A DNA stretch of 64,000 nt from Pseudomonas gregormendelii (GTDB lineage: Bacteria; Pseudomonadota; Gammaproteobacteria; Pseudomonadales; Pseudomonadaceae). The translations under genes were made by a program, and so were the position numbers. The stretch is taken from NCBI RefSeq assembly GCF_017114825.1, contig NZ_JADEVO010000002.1, positions 186,001 through 250,000 of the forward strand, written 5' to 3'. The notes below the pieces were generated by a model. That model had not been told where the DNA came from. It was given only the letters and a program-made list of their open reading frames with translations, and made no database searches. Shown here one piece after another: positions 1-9,375 of the stretch. Every line of letters starts with the position of its first letter. Position 1 is the stretch's first letter.

Positions 1-730
1 CCAGGTAGGCAATGGCGCCCCGCGATGATTTGTCGTACGCCAGCGCCGGCATGCCGTAACTCGGCGCTTCCGCCAAGCGGATGTTGCGCGGAATAACGGT
101 GTCGTAGAGCTGATCGCCAAAATGTTCCTTGAGCTGCGCCGACACATCGTTCATCAGGCTCAGTCGCGGGTCGTACATGGTCCGCAGCAGGCCTTCGACC
201 TTCAGGTTCGGATTGAGCAGCTCGGCGATGCGCTTGATGTTATCCACAAGGTCGCTCAGGCCTTCCAGTGCGAAATATTCGCACTGCATGGGGATAATTA
301 CCCCGTCAGCGGCAACCAGGGCGTTGAGCGTGAGCATCGACAGCGAAGGTGGGCAGTCGATCAAAATGTAATCGTAGTTCTCGCGGATTGGCGCCAGCGC
401 GCTGCGCAGACGACTCTCCTTCATCTGCATTTCCAGCAGGACCACTTCGGCAGCAGTCAGGTCACGGTTGGCCGGCAGCAGTTGGTAACCACCGTGCTCG
501 GAGTAGTGCATGGCCTGAGCCAGGTCACACTCACCGATCAACAGGTCGTAGACCGAGTTTTCCAGGCCGTGCTTGTCCACACCGCTACCCATGGTGGCGT
601 TGCCCTGTGGATCGAGATCGATCAACAGCACCCGACGCTTGGTGGCGACCAGGGATGCTGCTAGGTTGATGCAGGTGGTGGTTTTACCCACACCACCTTT
701 CTGGTTCGCAATCGCGAATACCTTAGCCAT
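1..730 (-). CDS. parA: ParA/Soj chromosome-partitioning ATPase (3' end beyond window)
   Basis: This is the ParA (Soj) ATPase that works with ParB and parS to segregate newly copied origins. The minus-strand reading from ATG at 730 starts MAKVFAIANQ and continues with the deviant Walker A motif KGGVGKTT at residues 11-18, then a DLDPQGNAT segment and the IDCPPSLSMLTLNA block typical of the family. The frame is open to base 1, so about 243 residues are visible and the C-terminus is cut by the window edge. It lies 18 bases downstream of rsmG in the same direction, the normal pseudomonad order rsmG-parA-parB, so parB should follow just outside the window. Two parS sites in recF are likely targets of the ParB partner. 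Confidence 0.96.
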   Translation of the reverse strand, partial: MAKVFAIANQKGGVGKTTTCINLAASLVATKRRVLLIDLDPQGNATMGSGVDKHGLENSVYDLLIGECDLAQAMHYSEHGGYQLLPANRDLTAAEVVLLEMQMKESRLRSALAPIRENYDYILIDCPPSLSMLTLNALVAADGVIIPMQCEYFALEGLSDLVDNIKRIAELLNPNLKVEGLLRTMYDPRLSLMNDVSAQLKEHFGDQLYDTVIPRNIRLAEAPSYGMPALAYDKSSRGAIAYL

Positions 731-748
731 TCTTGCTTTTGTTCCCAA

Positions 749-1393
749 TCATGCCGTGCGGCGCAGTATCAGCAGATGGCGTTGGCCTTGGCAACCAGGT
801 ACGGCCAGGGCGTGTTCGCTATCGAGGTGGAAGTCTGCCGGCAATGCTACCAGCTCATCGGCCGGATGAACGCCCTTCATTGCCAGCCAACGTGTGTTGC
901 TGTCGCCAAGGTGGCGAGTCCAGTTGCTGAAGTTTTCCATGCTGCTGAAAGCCCGGGAGATGATCCCGTTGAATGGCTCGGCAGGCTGGAAAGCTTCGAC
1001 GCGACTGTGGATAACTTGCAGGTTGTCCAGTTTCAGCTCGAGTTTGACCTGGGTCAGGAACCGGGTTTTCTTGCCGTTGCTGTCGAGGCAGGTCACTTGC
1101 GACTGCGGAAACAGGATGGCCAACGGGATGCCGGGCATCCCGCCGCCGCTGCCGACGTCGAGCCAGCGACCGTCTTGGACGAATGACATCACGCTCAAAC
1201 TGTCGAGCAGGTGGCGGGAAACCATTTCATCCGGATCACGGACGGCGGTCAGGTTGTAGGCCTTGTTCCATTTGATCAACAGGGCCAGGTAACCCAGCAG
1301 CTGTGCGTGCTGGGTTTCGGTCAGTGTGACACCGAGCTGGCGCGCACCTGTGGATAACTCTTCGGCGTGTTGCGAGGTGACCAACGAACTCAA
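749..1393 (-). CDS. rsmG: 16S rRNA (guanine-527 N7) methyltransferase RsmG
   Basis: RsmG (GidB) methylates N7 of G527 in 16S rRNA using SAM. The 214-residue product has the family length and the SAM-binding loop [10 protein letters not shown] at residues 79-88, with the family segment [11 protein letters not shown] near residue 41. The start is a TTG whose bases overlap the mnmG stop codon, so the two genes are translationally coupled. parA follows 18 bases downstream. Two perfect DnaA boxes lie inside this gene, at 1006-1014 and 1349-1357. Loss of RsmG function is known in other bacteria to give low-level streptomycin resistance; nothing here suggests a defect. Confidence 0.97.
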   Translation of the reverse strand: MSSLVTSQHAEELSTGARQLGVTLTETQHAQLLGYLALLIKWNKAYNLTAVRDPDEMVSRHLLDSLSVMSFVQDGRWLDVGSGGGMPGIPLAILFPQSQVTCLDSNGKKTRFLTQVKLELKLDNLQVIHSRVEAFQPAEPFNGIISRAFSSMENFSNWTRHLGDSNTRWLAMKGVHPADELVALPADFHLDSEHALAVPGCQGQRHLLILRRTA

Positions 1394-3288
1394 GCGCTTT
1401 GCTCCAACTGACGGCCCGCGCCGCGTTTTTTCAAATGAATCATCAACAGCGAAATGGCTGCCGGGGTAACGCCGGGAATACGTGACGCCTGACCCAGTGT
1501 CTCAGGACGGGTCGCACCGAGTTTGCCCTGGATCTCCTTGGAGAGACCGGAGATATTCGTGTAATCGATATCCACAGGCAATTTGGTGTCTTCGCTGGCC
1601 CGCAGACGAGCAATTTCGTCCTGTTGCCGGTCGATGTAGCCGGCGTACTTGGTCTTGATCTCGACCTGCTCGGCAACCTGTGGATCTTCTGCACCCCCAC
1701 CGGTCACGGCGATCAGGCCAGCGTAGTCGATTTCCGGACGGCTCAGCAGGTTGAGCAAGTTGTATTCGTGAGTCAGCGGGGTGCCGAATTTCTCGGAAAT
1801 GGCATCGCCCTGCTCGGTACCCGGGCGCACCCACGTACTTTTCAAACGTTGTTCTTCCAGCGCAATGCTTTCGCGTTTGGTGCAGAACGCCGCCCAGCGG
1901 GCGTCATCCACCAGGCCAAGCTCGCGACCTTTTTCGGTCAGGCGCAGGTCGGCGTTGTCTTCGCGCAGGATCAGGCGGTACTCCGCACGGGAGGTAAACA
2001 TCCGGTACGGTTCCTGAGTACCCAGGGTAATCAGGTCGTCGACCAATACTCCGATGTACGCCTCGTCGCGGCGCGGGCACCAGGCATCTTTGCCTTGTGC
2101 ACGCAGTGCAGCATTGGCTCCGGCCAGCAAACCCTGGGCGCCGGCTTCTTCGTAACCGGTGGTGCCGTTGATTTGCCCGGCAAAAAACAGGCCGGCGATT
2201 ACTTTGGTTTCCAGGCTGTACTTCAGGTCGCGGGGATCGAAATAGTCGTATTCGATCGCATAACCCGGGCGAACAATGTGCGCATTTTCCATGCCTCGGA
2301 TCGACTGCACGATCTGTAATTGCACGTCGAACGGCAACGAAGTGGAAATCCCGTTGGGATACAGCTCGTTGGTGGTCAAACCTTCAGGTTCGATGAATAC
2401 CTGATGGCTTTCCTTGTCGGCAAAGCGATGGATCTTGTCTTCAATCGATGGGCAATAACGCGGCCCGATGCCCTCGATCATCCCGGCAGCCGAGTACATC
2501 GGCGATCGATCAAGGTTGGCGGCAATGATTTCGTGGGTGCGGGCGTTGGTATGGGTAATCCAGCAGCTCACCTGCCGCGGGTGCTGCTCCTTGGAGCCCA
2601 TGAACGACATCACCGGAATCGGGGTATCGCCGGCTTGCTCGGTCATCATCGAAAAATCGACTGAGCGGCTGTCGATGCGCGGCGGCGTTCCGGTTTTCAG
2701 GCGTCCCACCCGCAGCGGCAGCTCGCGCAGACGTTGAGCCAGGGCGATTGAGGGCGGATCACCGGCACGACCACCGGAAAAATTCTGCATCCCGATGTGG
2801 ATAAGTCCACCCAGGAAGGTGCCGGTTGTAAGTACCACCGAATCTGCCAGAAAGCGCAGGCCCATTTGGGTAACGACACCACGCACCTGATCCTGCTCGA
2901 CGATGACGTCATCGGCCGCTTGTTGGAATATCCACAGGTTCGGCTGGTTTTCCAGGATTTCGCGGACAGCTGCCTTGTACAGAACCCGATCGGCTTGAGC
3001 GCGAGTTGCACGCACGGCCGGGCCTTTGCGGCTGTTCAACACGCGAAACTGAATTCCGCCTTTGTCAGTAGCCATGGCCATCGCGCCGCCCAGGGCGTCG
3101 ATTTCCTTGACCAGGTGACTTTTGCCAATGCCGCCAATAGCGGGATTGCAGCTCATGGCACCGAGGGTTTCCACGTTATGCGTCAGCAACAGGGTTTTTG
3201 CCCCCATACGTGCTGAGGCCAGTGCTGCCTCGGTACCGGCATGACCGCCGCCGATGACGATCACTTCAAAACGGGAAGGGAAATCCAC
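1390..3288 (-). CDS. mnmG: tRNA uridine-34 modification enzyme MnmG (GidA)
   Basis: MnmG, with MnmE, installs the (carboxymethyl)aminomethyl group on wobble U34 of several tRNAs, using FAD. The GTG start at 3288 gives a 632-residue protein beginning [18 protein letters not shown], which matches the usual Pseudomonas N-terminus and length. The open frame runs back to 3402, but those 38 extra residues do not look like the family, and a GAGGT ribosome site sits just before the GTG. The FAD motif GGGHAG is at residues 13-18 and the conserved [13 protein letters not shown] follows, with its Cys at residue 47. It overlaps rsmG by 4 bases. Its usual neighbour mnmE is separated from it here by a three-gene iron-uptake module. 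A perfect DnaA box lies inside the gene at 2796-2804. Confidence 0.97.
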   Translation of the reverse strand: MDFPSRFEVIVIGGGHAGTEAALASARMGAKTLLLTHNVETLGAMSCNPAIGGIGKSHLVKEIDALGGAMAMATDKGGIQFRVLNSRKGPAVRATRAQADRVLYKAAVREILENQPNLWIFQQAADDVIVEQDQVRGVVTQMGLRFLADSVVLTTGTFLGGLIHIGMQNFSGGRAGDPPSIALAQRLRELPLRVGRLKTGTPPRIDSRSVDFSMMTEQAGDTPIPVMSFMGSKEQHPRQVSCWITHTNARTHEIIAANLDRSPMYSAAGMIEGIGPRYCPSIEDKIHRFADKESHQVFIEPEGLTTNELYPNGISTSLPFDVQLQIVQSIRGMENAHIVRPGYAIEYDYFDPRDLKYSLETKVIAGLFFAGQINGTTGYEEAGAQGLLAGANAALRAQGKDAWCPRRDEAYIGVLVDDLITLGTQEPYRMFTSRAEYRLILREDNADLRLTEKGRELGLVDDARWAAFCTKRESIALEEQRLKSTWVRPGTEQGDAISEKFGTPLTHEYNLLNLLSRPEIDYAGLIAVTGGGAEDPQVAEQVEIKTKYAGYIDRQQDEIARLRASEDTKLPVDIDYTNISGLSKEIQGKLGATRPETLGQASRIPGVTPAAISLLMIHLKKRGAGRQLEQSA

Positions 3289-3501
3289 CACGCACCTCGT
3301 GCCTGCTTTCAGTTGGGTAATCAGGAATGGTTTGAGCTCAGGTTTCTGGACCTGGTCGACAAGTATAGGGACTTCGCCGTTCCTAAAGAACCCTTTGCAC
3401 AAAATTTAACCAGCTGTGGAGAAGTCAGGGTTATAGAAATTAAAAAGAGAGAAATTTATTAAATCTTTGTTTTTATGTTTATTTCTACTGAGGCACATTT
3501 C

Positions 3502-3689
3502 TGTGGATAGATCTCTACAGGCCTTTATATTCAATATGTACAGAGATTCAAAACCCTGTGCTCATGTGCCAATGAGTCCTTGGGATAACCGCTTTAAGCC
3601 TGTGGATTAAAGTGGTGGTTATCCACAGGGGCGGTTATATTCAGTTTTCGAGCCCTGTTATCAACTGCCCTTAGTGGCAGTTATTCACA
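3502..3689. other. secondary DnaA-box cluster upstream of mnmG
   Basis: The gap between the mnmG start (3288) and the sigma-factor gene (3882) is 593 bases. It holds a perfect DnaA box TTATCCACA at 3619-3627, a one-mismatch box TTATTCACA at 3681-3689, and reverse-strand near-matches TGTGGATAG at 3502-3510 and TGTGGATTA at 3601-3609. The left half (about 3430-3540) is clearly AT-rich, as an unwinding element would be. It resembles a small second origin-like or DnaA-titrating site 8.5 kb from oriC. Function is inferred only from the boxes. The same interval must also carry the mnmG promoter, so DnaA regulation of mnmG is an alternative. Confidence 0.5.
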
Positions 3690-3792
3690 GGGCTTAATCC
3701 GCAGTTTTTTGAAGTTTCCTGGAAATGACGGCAAAAAAACTCCCCCCAGACACCTTCCCGTCGGGCGCGAGCGATTGAAAAAAGTAAATTTG

Positions 3793-3846
3793 AAGGAGGA
3801 GCTTTGCGTGGTGAGCGCTATTGTGGGACGGCGCAGTGGAAGTTAA
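3793..3846 (+). other. strong ribosome site followed by a 12-codon leader ORF
   Basis: AAGGAGGAG at 3793-3801 is a near-perfect Shine-Dalgarno sequence, with GTG six bases later at 3808. The frame from that GTG encodes only 12 residues (MVSAIVGRRSGS) and ends in TAA at 3844-3846, inside the predicted Fur box. A TTG in the sigma-factor frame at 3804 is too close to the ribosome site to use it well. It may be a leader peptide, a remnant, or chance. Confidence 0.25.
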
Positions 3847-3860
3847 TAATAGGCATTATC
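3821..3860 (+). promoter_or_regulatory. Fur box and likely promoter of the iron-uptake module
   Basis: Bases 3842-3860 match the 19-base Fur consensus GATAATGATAATCATTATC at 15 of 19 positions and end in an exact CATTATC. A possible sigma-70 -10 (TAATAAT, 3844-3850) lies inside it, 17 bases after a weak -35 (TTGTGG, 3821-3826). This would start transcription about 25 bases before the ATG at 3882 and place the module under iron repression, as is known for FecI-type sigma factors. Confidence 0.65.
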
Positions 3861-3881
3861 ATTAACCAGCTTGATGCCCTT

Positions 3882-4388
3882 ATGTCCCTACCCACCCATA
3901 CGGCAGCCGTTCAGCACATCTACGAGCAGCACCATTCCTGGTTGTATGGATGGCTCAAGGGCAAGCTGCATGATGCGTGCGATGCTGCGGATGTCGCACA
4001 TGACACCTTTGTGCGCATCCTGGGCTCACGTAATGCCATGCACATTCGCGAACCCCGTGACTATCTGGCAACGGTAGCCAGAGGGTTGGTGATTGACCGT
4101 TATCGTCGACGCGCTATCGAGGTGGCCTACCTGGAAACATTGGCAGCCAGGTCCGAAATTACGATCATCAGTGAGGAGGACAAGGCGCTCATTATCGAAA
4201 CCCTGATAGCTGTGGATAAAGCCCTGGCCAGCCTGGGTACGCGCACGCAGCGAATCTTTATGCTGTCGCAGATCGAGGGGCTGACTTATCAACAGATTGC
4301 AGCAGAGCTCAAGGTGTCGCTGACAACAGTGAAGAAACACATGGTCCGTGCTCTTACCGAATGTTCCTTGATCATGGCAGGGTTGTGA
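3882..4388 (+). CDS. FecI-type ECF sigma factor
   Basis: This is an iron-starvation extracytoplasmic-function sigma factor that would direct RNA polymerase to the downstream receptor gene when the siderophore is bound. The 168-residue product has the sigma-70 region 2 segment (DVAHDTFVRILGS, then REPRDYLATVARGLVIDRYR) and region 4 helix-turn-helix (LTYQQIAAELKVSLTTVKKH), the usual two-domain FecI layout and length. The ATG at 3882 is preferred over an in-frame TTG at 3804 because it gives family length and lies just after the Fur box and promoter. No clear ribosome site precedes it. The stop overlaps the fecR start (TGATG). A perfect DnaA box lies inside it at 4211-4219. Confidence 0.93.
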   Translation: MSLPTHTAAVQHIYEQHHSWLYGWLKGKLHDACDAADVAHDTFVRILGSRNAMHIREPRDYLATVARGLVIDRYRRRAIEVAYLETLAARSEITIISEEDKALIIETLIAVDKALASLGTRTQRIFMLSQIEGLTYQQIAAELKVSLTTVKKHMVRALTECSLIMAGL

Positions 4389-5335
4389 TGGCGATGGCGC
4401 CGGATCGTCAAGTGTTCGAAGCGGCTGCTGGCTGGTACGTGCAGTTCCAGGCCGAACCGCCTACGCCAGCACAGCAACAAGCCTGGCAGCGTTGGGTAGA
4501 CAGCAATCCAGCGCACCTCGCCGCGTGGAACCAGATGGAGCAAATGCAAAGGCACTTGGGGGCAATGCCCAGGGATCTGGCTAGACGCGCCCTGACTCCT
4601 GGCCAAAATCGTCGGCAGATGCTCAAACTCTTGCTGATAGTCGCCGGCACCGGCTATGTCGGTTGGAACGCCCAGAAATACACGACGCTGGGTAACGTCT
4701 GGGCGGATTATTCAACCAAGGTGGGTCAACGCCGGAAAATCGAGCTGGCCGATGGTACTCAGTTGCACCTGAACACCCAGACCGCGGTGGATGTGCTGTT
4801 CGATGATCAGCAACGGTTGATTCGATTGCGCTCCGGGGAAATTCTTGTAAGCACTGGCAAGCTCGGCGCCCAACGGCCCTTCATCGTCGAAACCCGCGAT
4901 GGTCGGATACAGGCGTTGGGTACACGTTTTTCGCTGCAGCAATTTTCAGGCTCGACACGTGTTGGTGTACTGGAGGACCGGGTGAACGTGCAACCAACCA
5001 GTGCTTCCACTGGTTCGCGAATACTCCAAGCAGGAGAAGGCATTGACTTGCGCAGTGACCGCTTAGGCGCCATTCACCCTTATCGGTCATCGCAAGCAGC
5101 CTGGATCAACGGCCAGCTCATCGTATTGGATACCCCGCTGGGTGAGGTGCTGGGGGAACTGGCTCGATATCGGTCGGGAGTTATCCACTGTGATGCGGGG
5201 GCTGCGAAGTTGCGGGTATCCGGGACTTTTCGACTGGACGCTACCGACGCTGTGCTGGCCAATCTGCAAGCCTCCTTGCCTATTAGTGTGCGCTATTTCA
5301 CTCGTTACTGGGTGTCGGTCGGTCACGCTGGCTGA
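4388..5335 (+). CDS. FecR-type anti-sigma factor / signal transducer
   Basis: FecR-family proteins span the inner membrane, hold the partner sigma factor, and relay the signal from a siderophore-loaded receptor. The 315-residue product starts at the ATG overlapping the sigma-factor stop. It has the cytoplasmic N-terminal domain with the typical tryptophans (WQRWVDSNPAHLAAWNQME, about residues 30-50), one membrane segment (LLLIVAGTGYVGW, about 90-102), a periplasmic FecR domain, and a C-terminal STN-like domain. Overlap and order (sigma, anti-sigma, receptor) show one cell-surface signalling operon. Its sigma partner and receptor are the flanking genes. Confidence 0.93.
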   Translation: MAMAPDRQVFEAAAGWYVQFQAEPPTPAQQQAWQRWVDSNPAHLAAWNQMEQMQRHLGAMPRDLARRALTPGQNRRQMLKLLLIVAGTGYVGWNAQKYTTLGNVWADYSTKVGQRRKIELADGTQLHLNTQTAVDVLFDDQQRLIRLRSGEILVSTGKLGAQRPFIVETRDGRIQALGTRFSLQQFSGSTRVGVLEDRVNVQPTSASTGSRILQAGEGIDLRSDRLGAIHPYRSSQAAWINGQLIVLDTPLGEVLGELARYRSGVIHCDAGAAKLRVSGTFRLDATDAVLANLQASLPISVRYFTRYWVSVGHAG

Positions 5336-5444
5336 GCCTGGAGAAAAATAGGTAGCGACAGGGTTATCTTTTTTTATCCTGACACGGCCCTACAGGTAAT
5401 CGCGACTCACGCGGCTCTTCGCCACCTTCAGGGCTCATCCACTC

Positions 5445-7877
5445 ATGCGTCTTCCTAAGTTCCGCAAGCGTTTTTCCCACCACTGCCTCGCCTACGGTTT
5501 ATTGATAGCCACTGCTGCAGGTTGCCTGCTGACACACAACGCAATGGCAGCCAGTTCTTCGCAACGCTTTACCATTGACGCGGGACCACTGGATGGAGCG
5601 CTGAGTCAGTTCGCGGCGGCGGCCAATGTGATCCTGTCGTTCTCGCCGCAGCAGACCGCTCGGTTGCGAACCGGGGGGGTGGCAGGTAACTACTCGATCG
5701 ATGAGGGTTTTCAGTTATTACTCGAAGGCTCTGGGTTGCAGGCGGTGCCGAGTGCTCCCGGCAGCTACATACTCCAGGCAGTACCAGAGAATGGACCCCT
5801 GGTCCTGGGCGCCACCAATATCAATGCCTCGCAACCTGGTCAAATGAGCCTCGACTACTCGGCAGACGTTGGCTACAACGCAAAAAATAGTCGAGTCGGG
5901 ACCAAGACCAGCACACCGCTGTCTGAAACCCCGCGCTCGGTGTCGGTGGTCACCAGTCAGCGGATCAGGGATCAAAAATCCCAGACCCTCACCGATGTGC
6001 TGGGTTACGTACCCGGCATTTTTGCGCCGCCCTTTGCGGCGGGCGATAGCCTCGCCGGCGACCTGTTTTTCATCCGTGGTTTTAACGCTACCGACTATGG
6101 ATATGGTCTGTTGCGAGATGGCTTGCGGGTGCAAGGCAATCGGTACGACACCAGCACCGAACCGTACGGGCTGGAGCGAGTAGAGATATTTCGCGGTCCT
6201 TCCTCATTGCTCTATGGCGAAAACGCCCCTGGTGGCCTGGTCAACATCGTGAGCAAACGCCCAACTGCCGCCCCCCAGGGCGAGGTGCAGCTTAGCTACG
6301 GTTCCAACCATCGTCGCCAATTGGGTGTCGACGTGTCCGGTGCGCTCAATGACAGCGGCAACATTCTCGGCCGGATGGTGATGCTGGGACGCAATGCCGA
6401 CACCCAAACTGATCACGTGCCGGATGATCGGATCTACATCGCCCCCTCCTTGACCCTCAACTTCGATGACTACAACACCTTGACCCTGCTGGCCAACTAC
6501 CAGAAGGATCACACCAACATGGAACTCGGTTTGCCTGCCGCAGGTACCTTACTCAACAATCCCAATGGCAAGTTATCCAAGCACACCATGCTCGGCGACC
6601 CGGACTGGAACACCTTCGAAAGGGAAACGTGGAGCACCGGATATGAATTTACCCACAGCTTCAATGACGACTGGCAGTTCCGGCAGAACTCGCGCTACAT
6701 GCAGTCCAGGATCACCCGTCACGAAACCTGGCCCGGCAATCTGAATAATGCAGGCTTTGGTACCCGCCTGAACGTGACTGCCTATGACCGCTTCAACAAG
6801 TCGATGGTGTATTCGCTGGATAATCAGCTGGAAGGCAAGTTCGAGGTGGGCGGCCTGGAAAACACCGTGCTGTTTGGCGGCAGCTTTGATCGCACTTCCT
6901 TCAATCAGGACTGGAATGCAGGCTTCGTCGGGCCAATCGACATATATAACCCGGTTTACCTGCGCGATCCGTTGACCCCCATCGCGGTGCAGAACACCTT
7001 GCTGGAACAGCAAATGCAAGGTGCCTATGCGCAGATCCAGAGCAAGTACGATCACTGGCTTTTCTTGTTGGGAGGTCGTCAGGACTGGGTGGACAGCGAT
7101 TTCCGCGACAAAGTAGCTTCGGCCAGCAATATCAGTTCTGAGGACAGGAAGTTCACCTACCAGGGCGGCGTGATGTACCAATTCGACAACGGCCTGACGC
7201 CGTACGTCAGCTATTCCACTGCGTTTGTGCCCGTGCAGCAGATCTCCAACTCGGGTGCGCCGTTGGACCCGATCACCAGCAGCCAGTATGAAGTGGGTCT
7301 GAAATACGAACCCATCGGCTGGGACACGGCATTCACCGCCTCGGTGTATGACTTGCGCAAGAAAGACGATACGTACTTTGACGCAACTACTTCCACCTAT
7401 CGCCAAGTGGGTGAAAGCCGTGCCAAAGGCGTGGAGCTGGAACTCAACAGCAACCTGACGCCAAATCTGAACGTGACGGCCGCCTACACCTACACCGATG
7501 CACGCATCACCAAGGACTCCGCCACCTCGCTGGTCAAGGATCACCAGATGACGGGGGTTCCGCGGAATCAGGCGTCGGTTTGGGCCAAGTATCGCTTCCT
7601 CGAAGGCAGCCTCAAGGGACTGTATGCAGGTGGCGGTGTGCGGTACTTCGACAGCGCGTTCGCCTACACGGCGCCGTCCCTGTACGGAAAGCTGGATGCG
7701 GGTGATGTCACCCTGGTGGATGCGGCCGTGGGCTATCAGATCGACCGCAACTGGACGGTCGACGTGAATGCAAAGAACGTCTTCGACAAGGAGTATGTGG
7801 CTGGGTGTAATGATGCGGGGCGGTGCTATTGGGGCGAAAGCCGAACCTTACTGGGCTCGGTTTCCTATAACTGGTAA
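5445..7877 (+). CDS. TonB-dependent siderophore receptor with N-terminal signalling domain
   Basis: This is an outer-membrane receptor of the ferrichrome/hydroxamate class (TonB-dependent siderophore receptor family). The 810-residue product starts with a long signal peptide (to about residue 36, ending NAMA|A). An STN signalling domain follows (about 40-115, with GPLDGALSQFAAAANV), which identifies it as a transducer that contacts FecR. The plug domain contains SVSVVTSQRIRDQ and RGPSSLLYGENAPGG. The beta-barrel ends in an aromatic residue (SVSYNW), as outer-membrane proteins do. It is 109 bases after fecR; no clear ECF-type promoter could be identified in that gap. The exact ligand cannot be told from the sequence; a xenosiderophore made by another microbe is likely because no biosynthesis genes are nearby. 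Confidence 0.93.
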   Translation: MRLPKFRKRFSHHCLAYGLLIATAAGCLLTHNAMAASSSQRFTIDAGPLDGALSQFAAAANVILSFSPQQTARLRTGGVAGNYSIDEGFQLLLEGSGLQAVPSAPGSYILQAVPENGPLVLGATNINASQPGQMSLDYSADVGYNAKNSRVGTKTSTPLSETPRSVSVVTSQRIRDQKSQTLTDVLGYVPGIFAPPFAAGDSLAGDLFFIRGFNATDYGYGLLRDGLRVQGNRYDTSTEPYGLERVEIFRGPSSLLYGENAPGGLVNIVSKRPTAAPQGEVQLSYGSNHRRQLGVDVSGALNDSGNILGRMVMLGRNADTQTDHVPDDRIYIAPSLTLNFDDYNTLTLLANYQKDHTNMELGLPAAGTLLNNPNGKLSKHTMLGDPDWNTFERETWSTGYEFTHSFNDDWQFRQNSRYMQSRITRHETWPGNLNNAGFGTRLNVTAYDRFNKSMVYSLDNQLEGKFEVGGLENTVLFGGSFDRTSFNQDWNAGFVGPIDIYNPVYLRDPLTPIAVQNTLLEQQMQGAYAQIQSKYDHWLFLLGGRQDWVDSDFRDKVASASNISSEDRKFTYQGGVMYQFDNGLTPYVSYSTAFVPVQQISNSGAPLDPITSSQYEVGLKYEPIGWDTAFTASVYDLRKKDDTYFDATTSTYRQVGESRAKGVELELNSNLTPNLNVTAAYTYTDARITKDSATSLVKDHQMTGVPRNQASVWAKYRFLEGSLKGLYAGGGVRYFDSAFAYTAPSLYGKLDAGDVTLVDAAVGYQIDRNWTVDVNAKNVFDKEYVAGCNDAGRCYWGESRTLLGSVSYNW

Positions 7878-7888
7878 GTAACAGTCAG

Positions 7889-7927
7889 AAAAAGGGCTGT
7901 GGATAACGTATCCCCAGCCCTTTTTTT
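7889..7927. terminator. bidirectional intrinsic terminator (receptor gene / mnmE)
   Basis: A long stem, AAAGGGCTG then GGATA paired with TATCC then CAGCCCTTT (7891-7923), has one internal mismatch and a three-base loop. It is followed by a run of seven T on the plus strand and preceded by A-rich sequence. It sits between convergent genes, and its right end reaches the mnmE stop codon. One arm contains a perfect DnaA box (7899-7907). Confidence 0.85.
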
Positions 7928-9296
7928 ACTTGCCGATACAAAAACTCGAAAATATCCGCCCCAGTAAATCATCGGAGCTGAACGCACCGGTGATTTCTCC
8001 CAGGGAATGCTGCGCCTGTCGCAGATCCTCGGCCAGCAACTCCCCGGCACCTGCCAGTGTCAGTTGCGCTCGGCCGTGCTCGAGGGATGCGCTGGCATGG
8101 CGCAACGCCTCAAGGTGGCGTCGACGGGCACTGAAGCTACTTTCAGAGGTTTGCTCGTAGCCCATGCACGCCTTGAGGTGATCTCGCAGCAGTTCCAGGC
8201 CGGTGCCGGCGGACTTGGCACTCAGGTTGATAGTGACATGGCCATCCTCGCTGACTTCCAGTGCAATGGCTTCGCCTGTCAGGTCAGCCTTGTTGCGGAT
8301 CAATGTGACCTTGGCCGGGTCCGGGCGCACTTCGAGGAATTCGGGCCATAAGGCAAACGGATCAAGCGCTTCCGGTGCGGTGGCATCGACTACCAGCAGC
8401 ACCCGATCCGCTTCGCTAATGGCCTTCAAGGCCCTTTCCACCCCAATCTTTTCCACATGATCATCGGTATCCCGCAGACCGGCCGTATCGACTACATGCA
8501 GCGGCATGCCATCGATGTGGATATGTTCGCGAAGAATGTCCCGGGTAGTACCGGCAATCTCGGTGACGATCGCAGCCTCGCGACCCGCCAGGGCATTTAG
8601 CAGGCTGGATTTACCAGCATTCGGTCGACCGGCGATGACTACGGTCATACCGTCGCGCAGCAAGGCACCCTGCCCGGCTTCACGCAGTACTGTGGATAAC
8701 TCGTCTCGCACTTTGTCGAGCATGCTCAGGACATGGCCATCGGCGAGGAAGTCGATTTCCTCCTCCGGGAAGTCGATGGCCGCTTCAACGTAGATCCGCA
8801 GGCCAATCAACTGCTCGGTAAGGTTATGCACCCGCTGGGAAAAAGCTCCCTGCAGAGAACGCAGCGCATTTCGCGCGGCCTGTGCGGAACTGGCTTCGAT
8901 CAGGTCAGCGATAGCTTCGGCCTGGGCCAGATCGAGTTTGTCGTTGAGAAATGCCCGTTCGCTGAACTCGCCCGGGCGAGCCAGACGACACCCCAGTTCC
9001 AGGCAGCGCTTGAGCAACATGTCCAGGACGACCGGGCCGCCGTGGCCCTGAAGTTCCAGTACATCCTCGCCGGTGAACGAATTCGGGCCCGGGAAATACA
9101 GGGCCAGCCCCTGGTCCAGCACCTCTTCGTTGCCGTCGAGGAAAGGTCCGTAGTGGGCATATCGGGGTTTCAGTTCGCGGCCGCTGAAGGCTTTGGCAGC
9201 AACACTGGCCAGTGGCCCCGAAATGCGCACGATGCCCACGCCACCGCGACCTTGTGCAGTTGCGACAGCGGCGATGGTTTCACGAGGAACGCTCAT
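7926..9296 (-). CDS. mnmE: tRNA modification GTPase MnmE (TrmE)
   Basis: MnmE is the GTPase partner of MnmG in wobble-uridine modification; it supplies the methylene unit from a folate. The ATG at 9296 gives 456 residues, the family length, starting [19 protein letters not shown]; the open frame extends six codons further but without family similarity. The G domain has GRPNAGKSS (about residue 225), the switch II segment [10 protein letters not shown] and NKAD. The protein ends with the invariant C-terminal CIGK. It lies downstream of yidC on the same strand. The FecIRA-like module separates it from mnmG, its usual neighbour in pseudomonads. A perfect DnaA box is at 8691-8699. Confidence 0.97.
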   Translation of the reverse strand: MSVPRETIAAVATAQGRGGVGIVRISGPLASVAAKAFSGRELKPRYAHYGPFLDGNEEVLDQGLALYFPGPNSFTGEDVLELQGHGGPVVLDMLLKRCLELGCRLARPGEFSERAFLNDKLDLAQAEAIADLIEASSAQAARNALRSLQGAFSQRVHNLTEQLIGLRIYVEAAIDFPEEEIDFLADGHVLSMLDKVRDELSTVLREAGQGALLRDGMTVVIAGRPNAGKSSLLNALAGREAAIVTEIAGTTRDILREHIHIDGMPLHVVDTAGLRDTDDHVEKIGVERALKAISEADRVLLVVDATAPEALDPFALWPEFLEVRPDPAKVTLIRNKADLTGEAIALEVSEDGHVTINLSAKSAGTGLELLRDHLKACMGYEQTSESSFSARRRHLEALRHASASLEHGRAQLTLAGAGELLAEDLRQAQHSLGEITGAFSSDDLLGRIFSSFCIGK

Positions 9297-9329
9297 AAAC
9301 CGATATCCAGACAAAAATGACAGATAGCA

Positions 9330-9368
9330 AAACGCCCCACTAGGGGGCGTTCTGAGTGGTTATCCACA
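9330..9368 (-). terminator. hairpin and DnaA box between yidC and mnmE
   Basis: AACGCCCC / GGGGGCGTT (about 9331-9351) forms a stable hairpin that reads into TTTTGC on the minus strand, so it could end or attenuate yidC transcripts before mnmE. A perfect DnaA box TTATCCACA follows at 9360-9368, next to the yidC stop. Confidence 0.5.
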
Positions 9369-9375
9369 GTGTAAA

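Noticed and set aside
3289..3402. Upstream extension of mnmG to 3402
   Set aside because: The added 38 residues do not resemble the family and a good ribosome site precedes the GTG at 3288.
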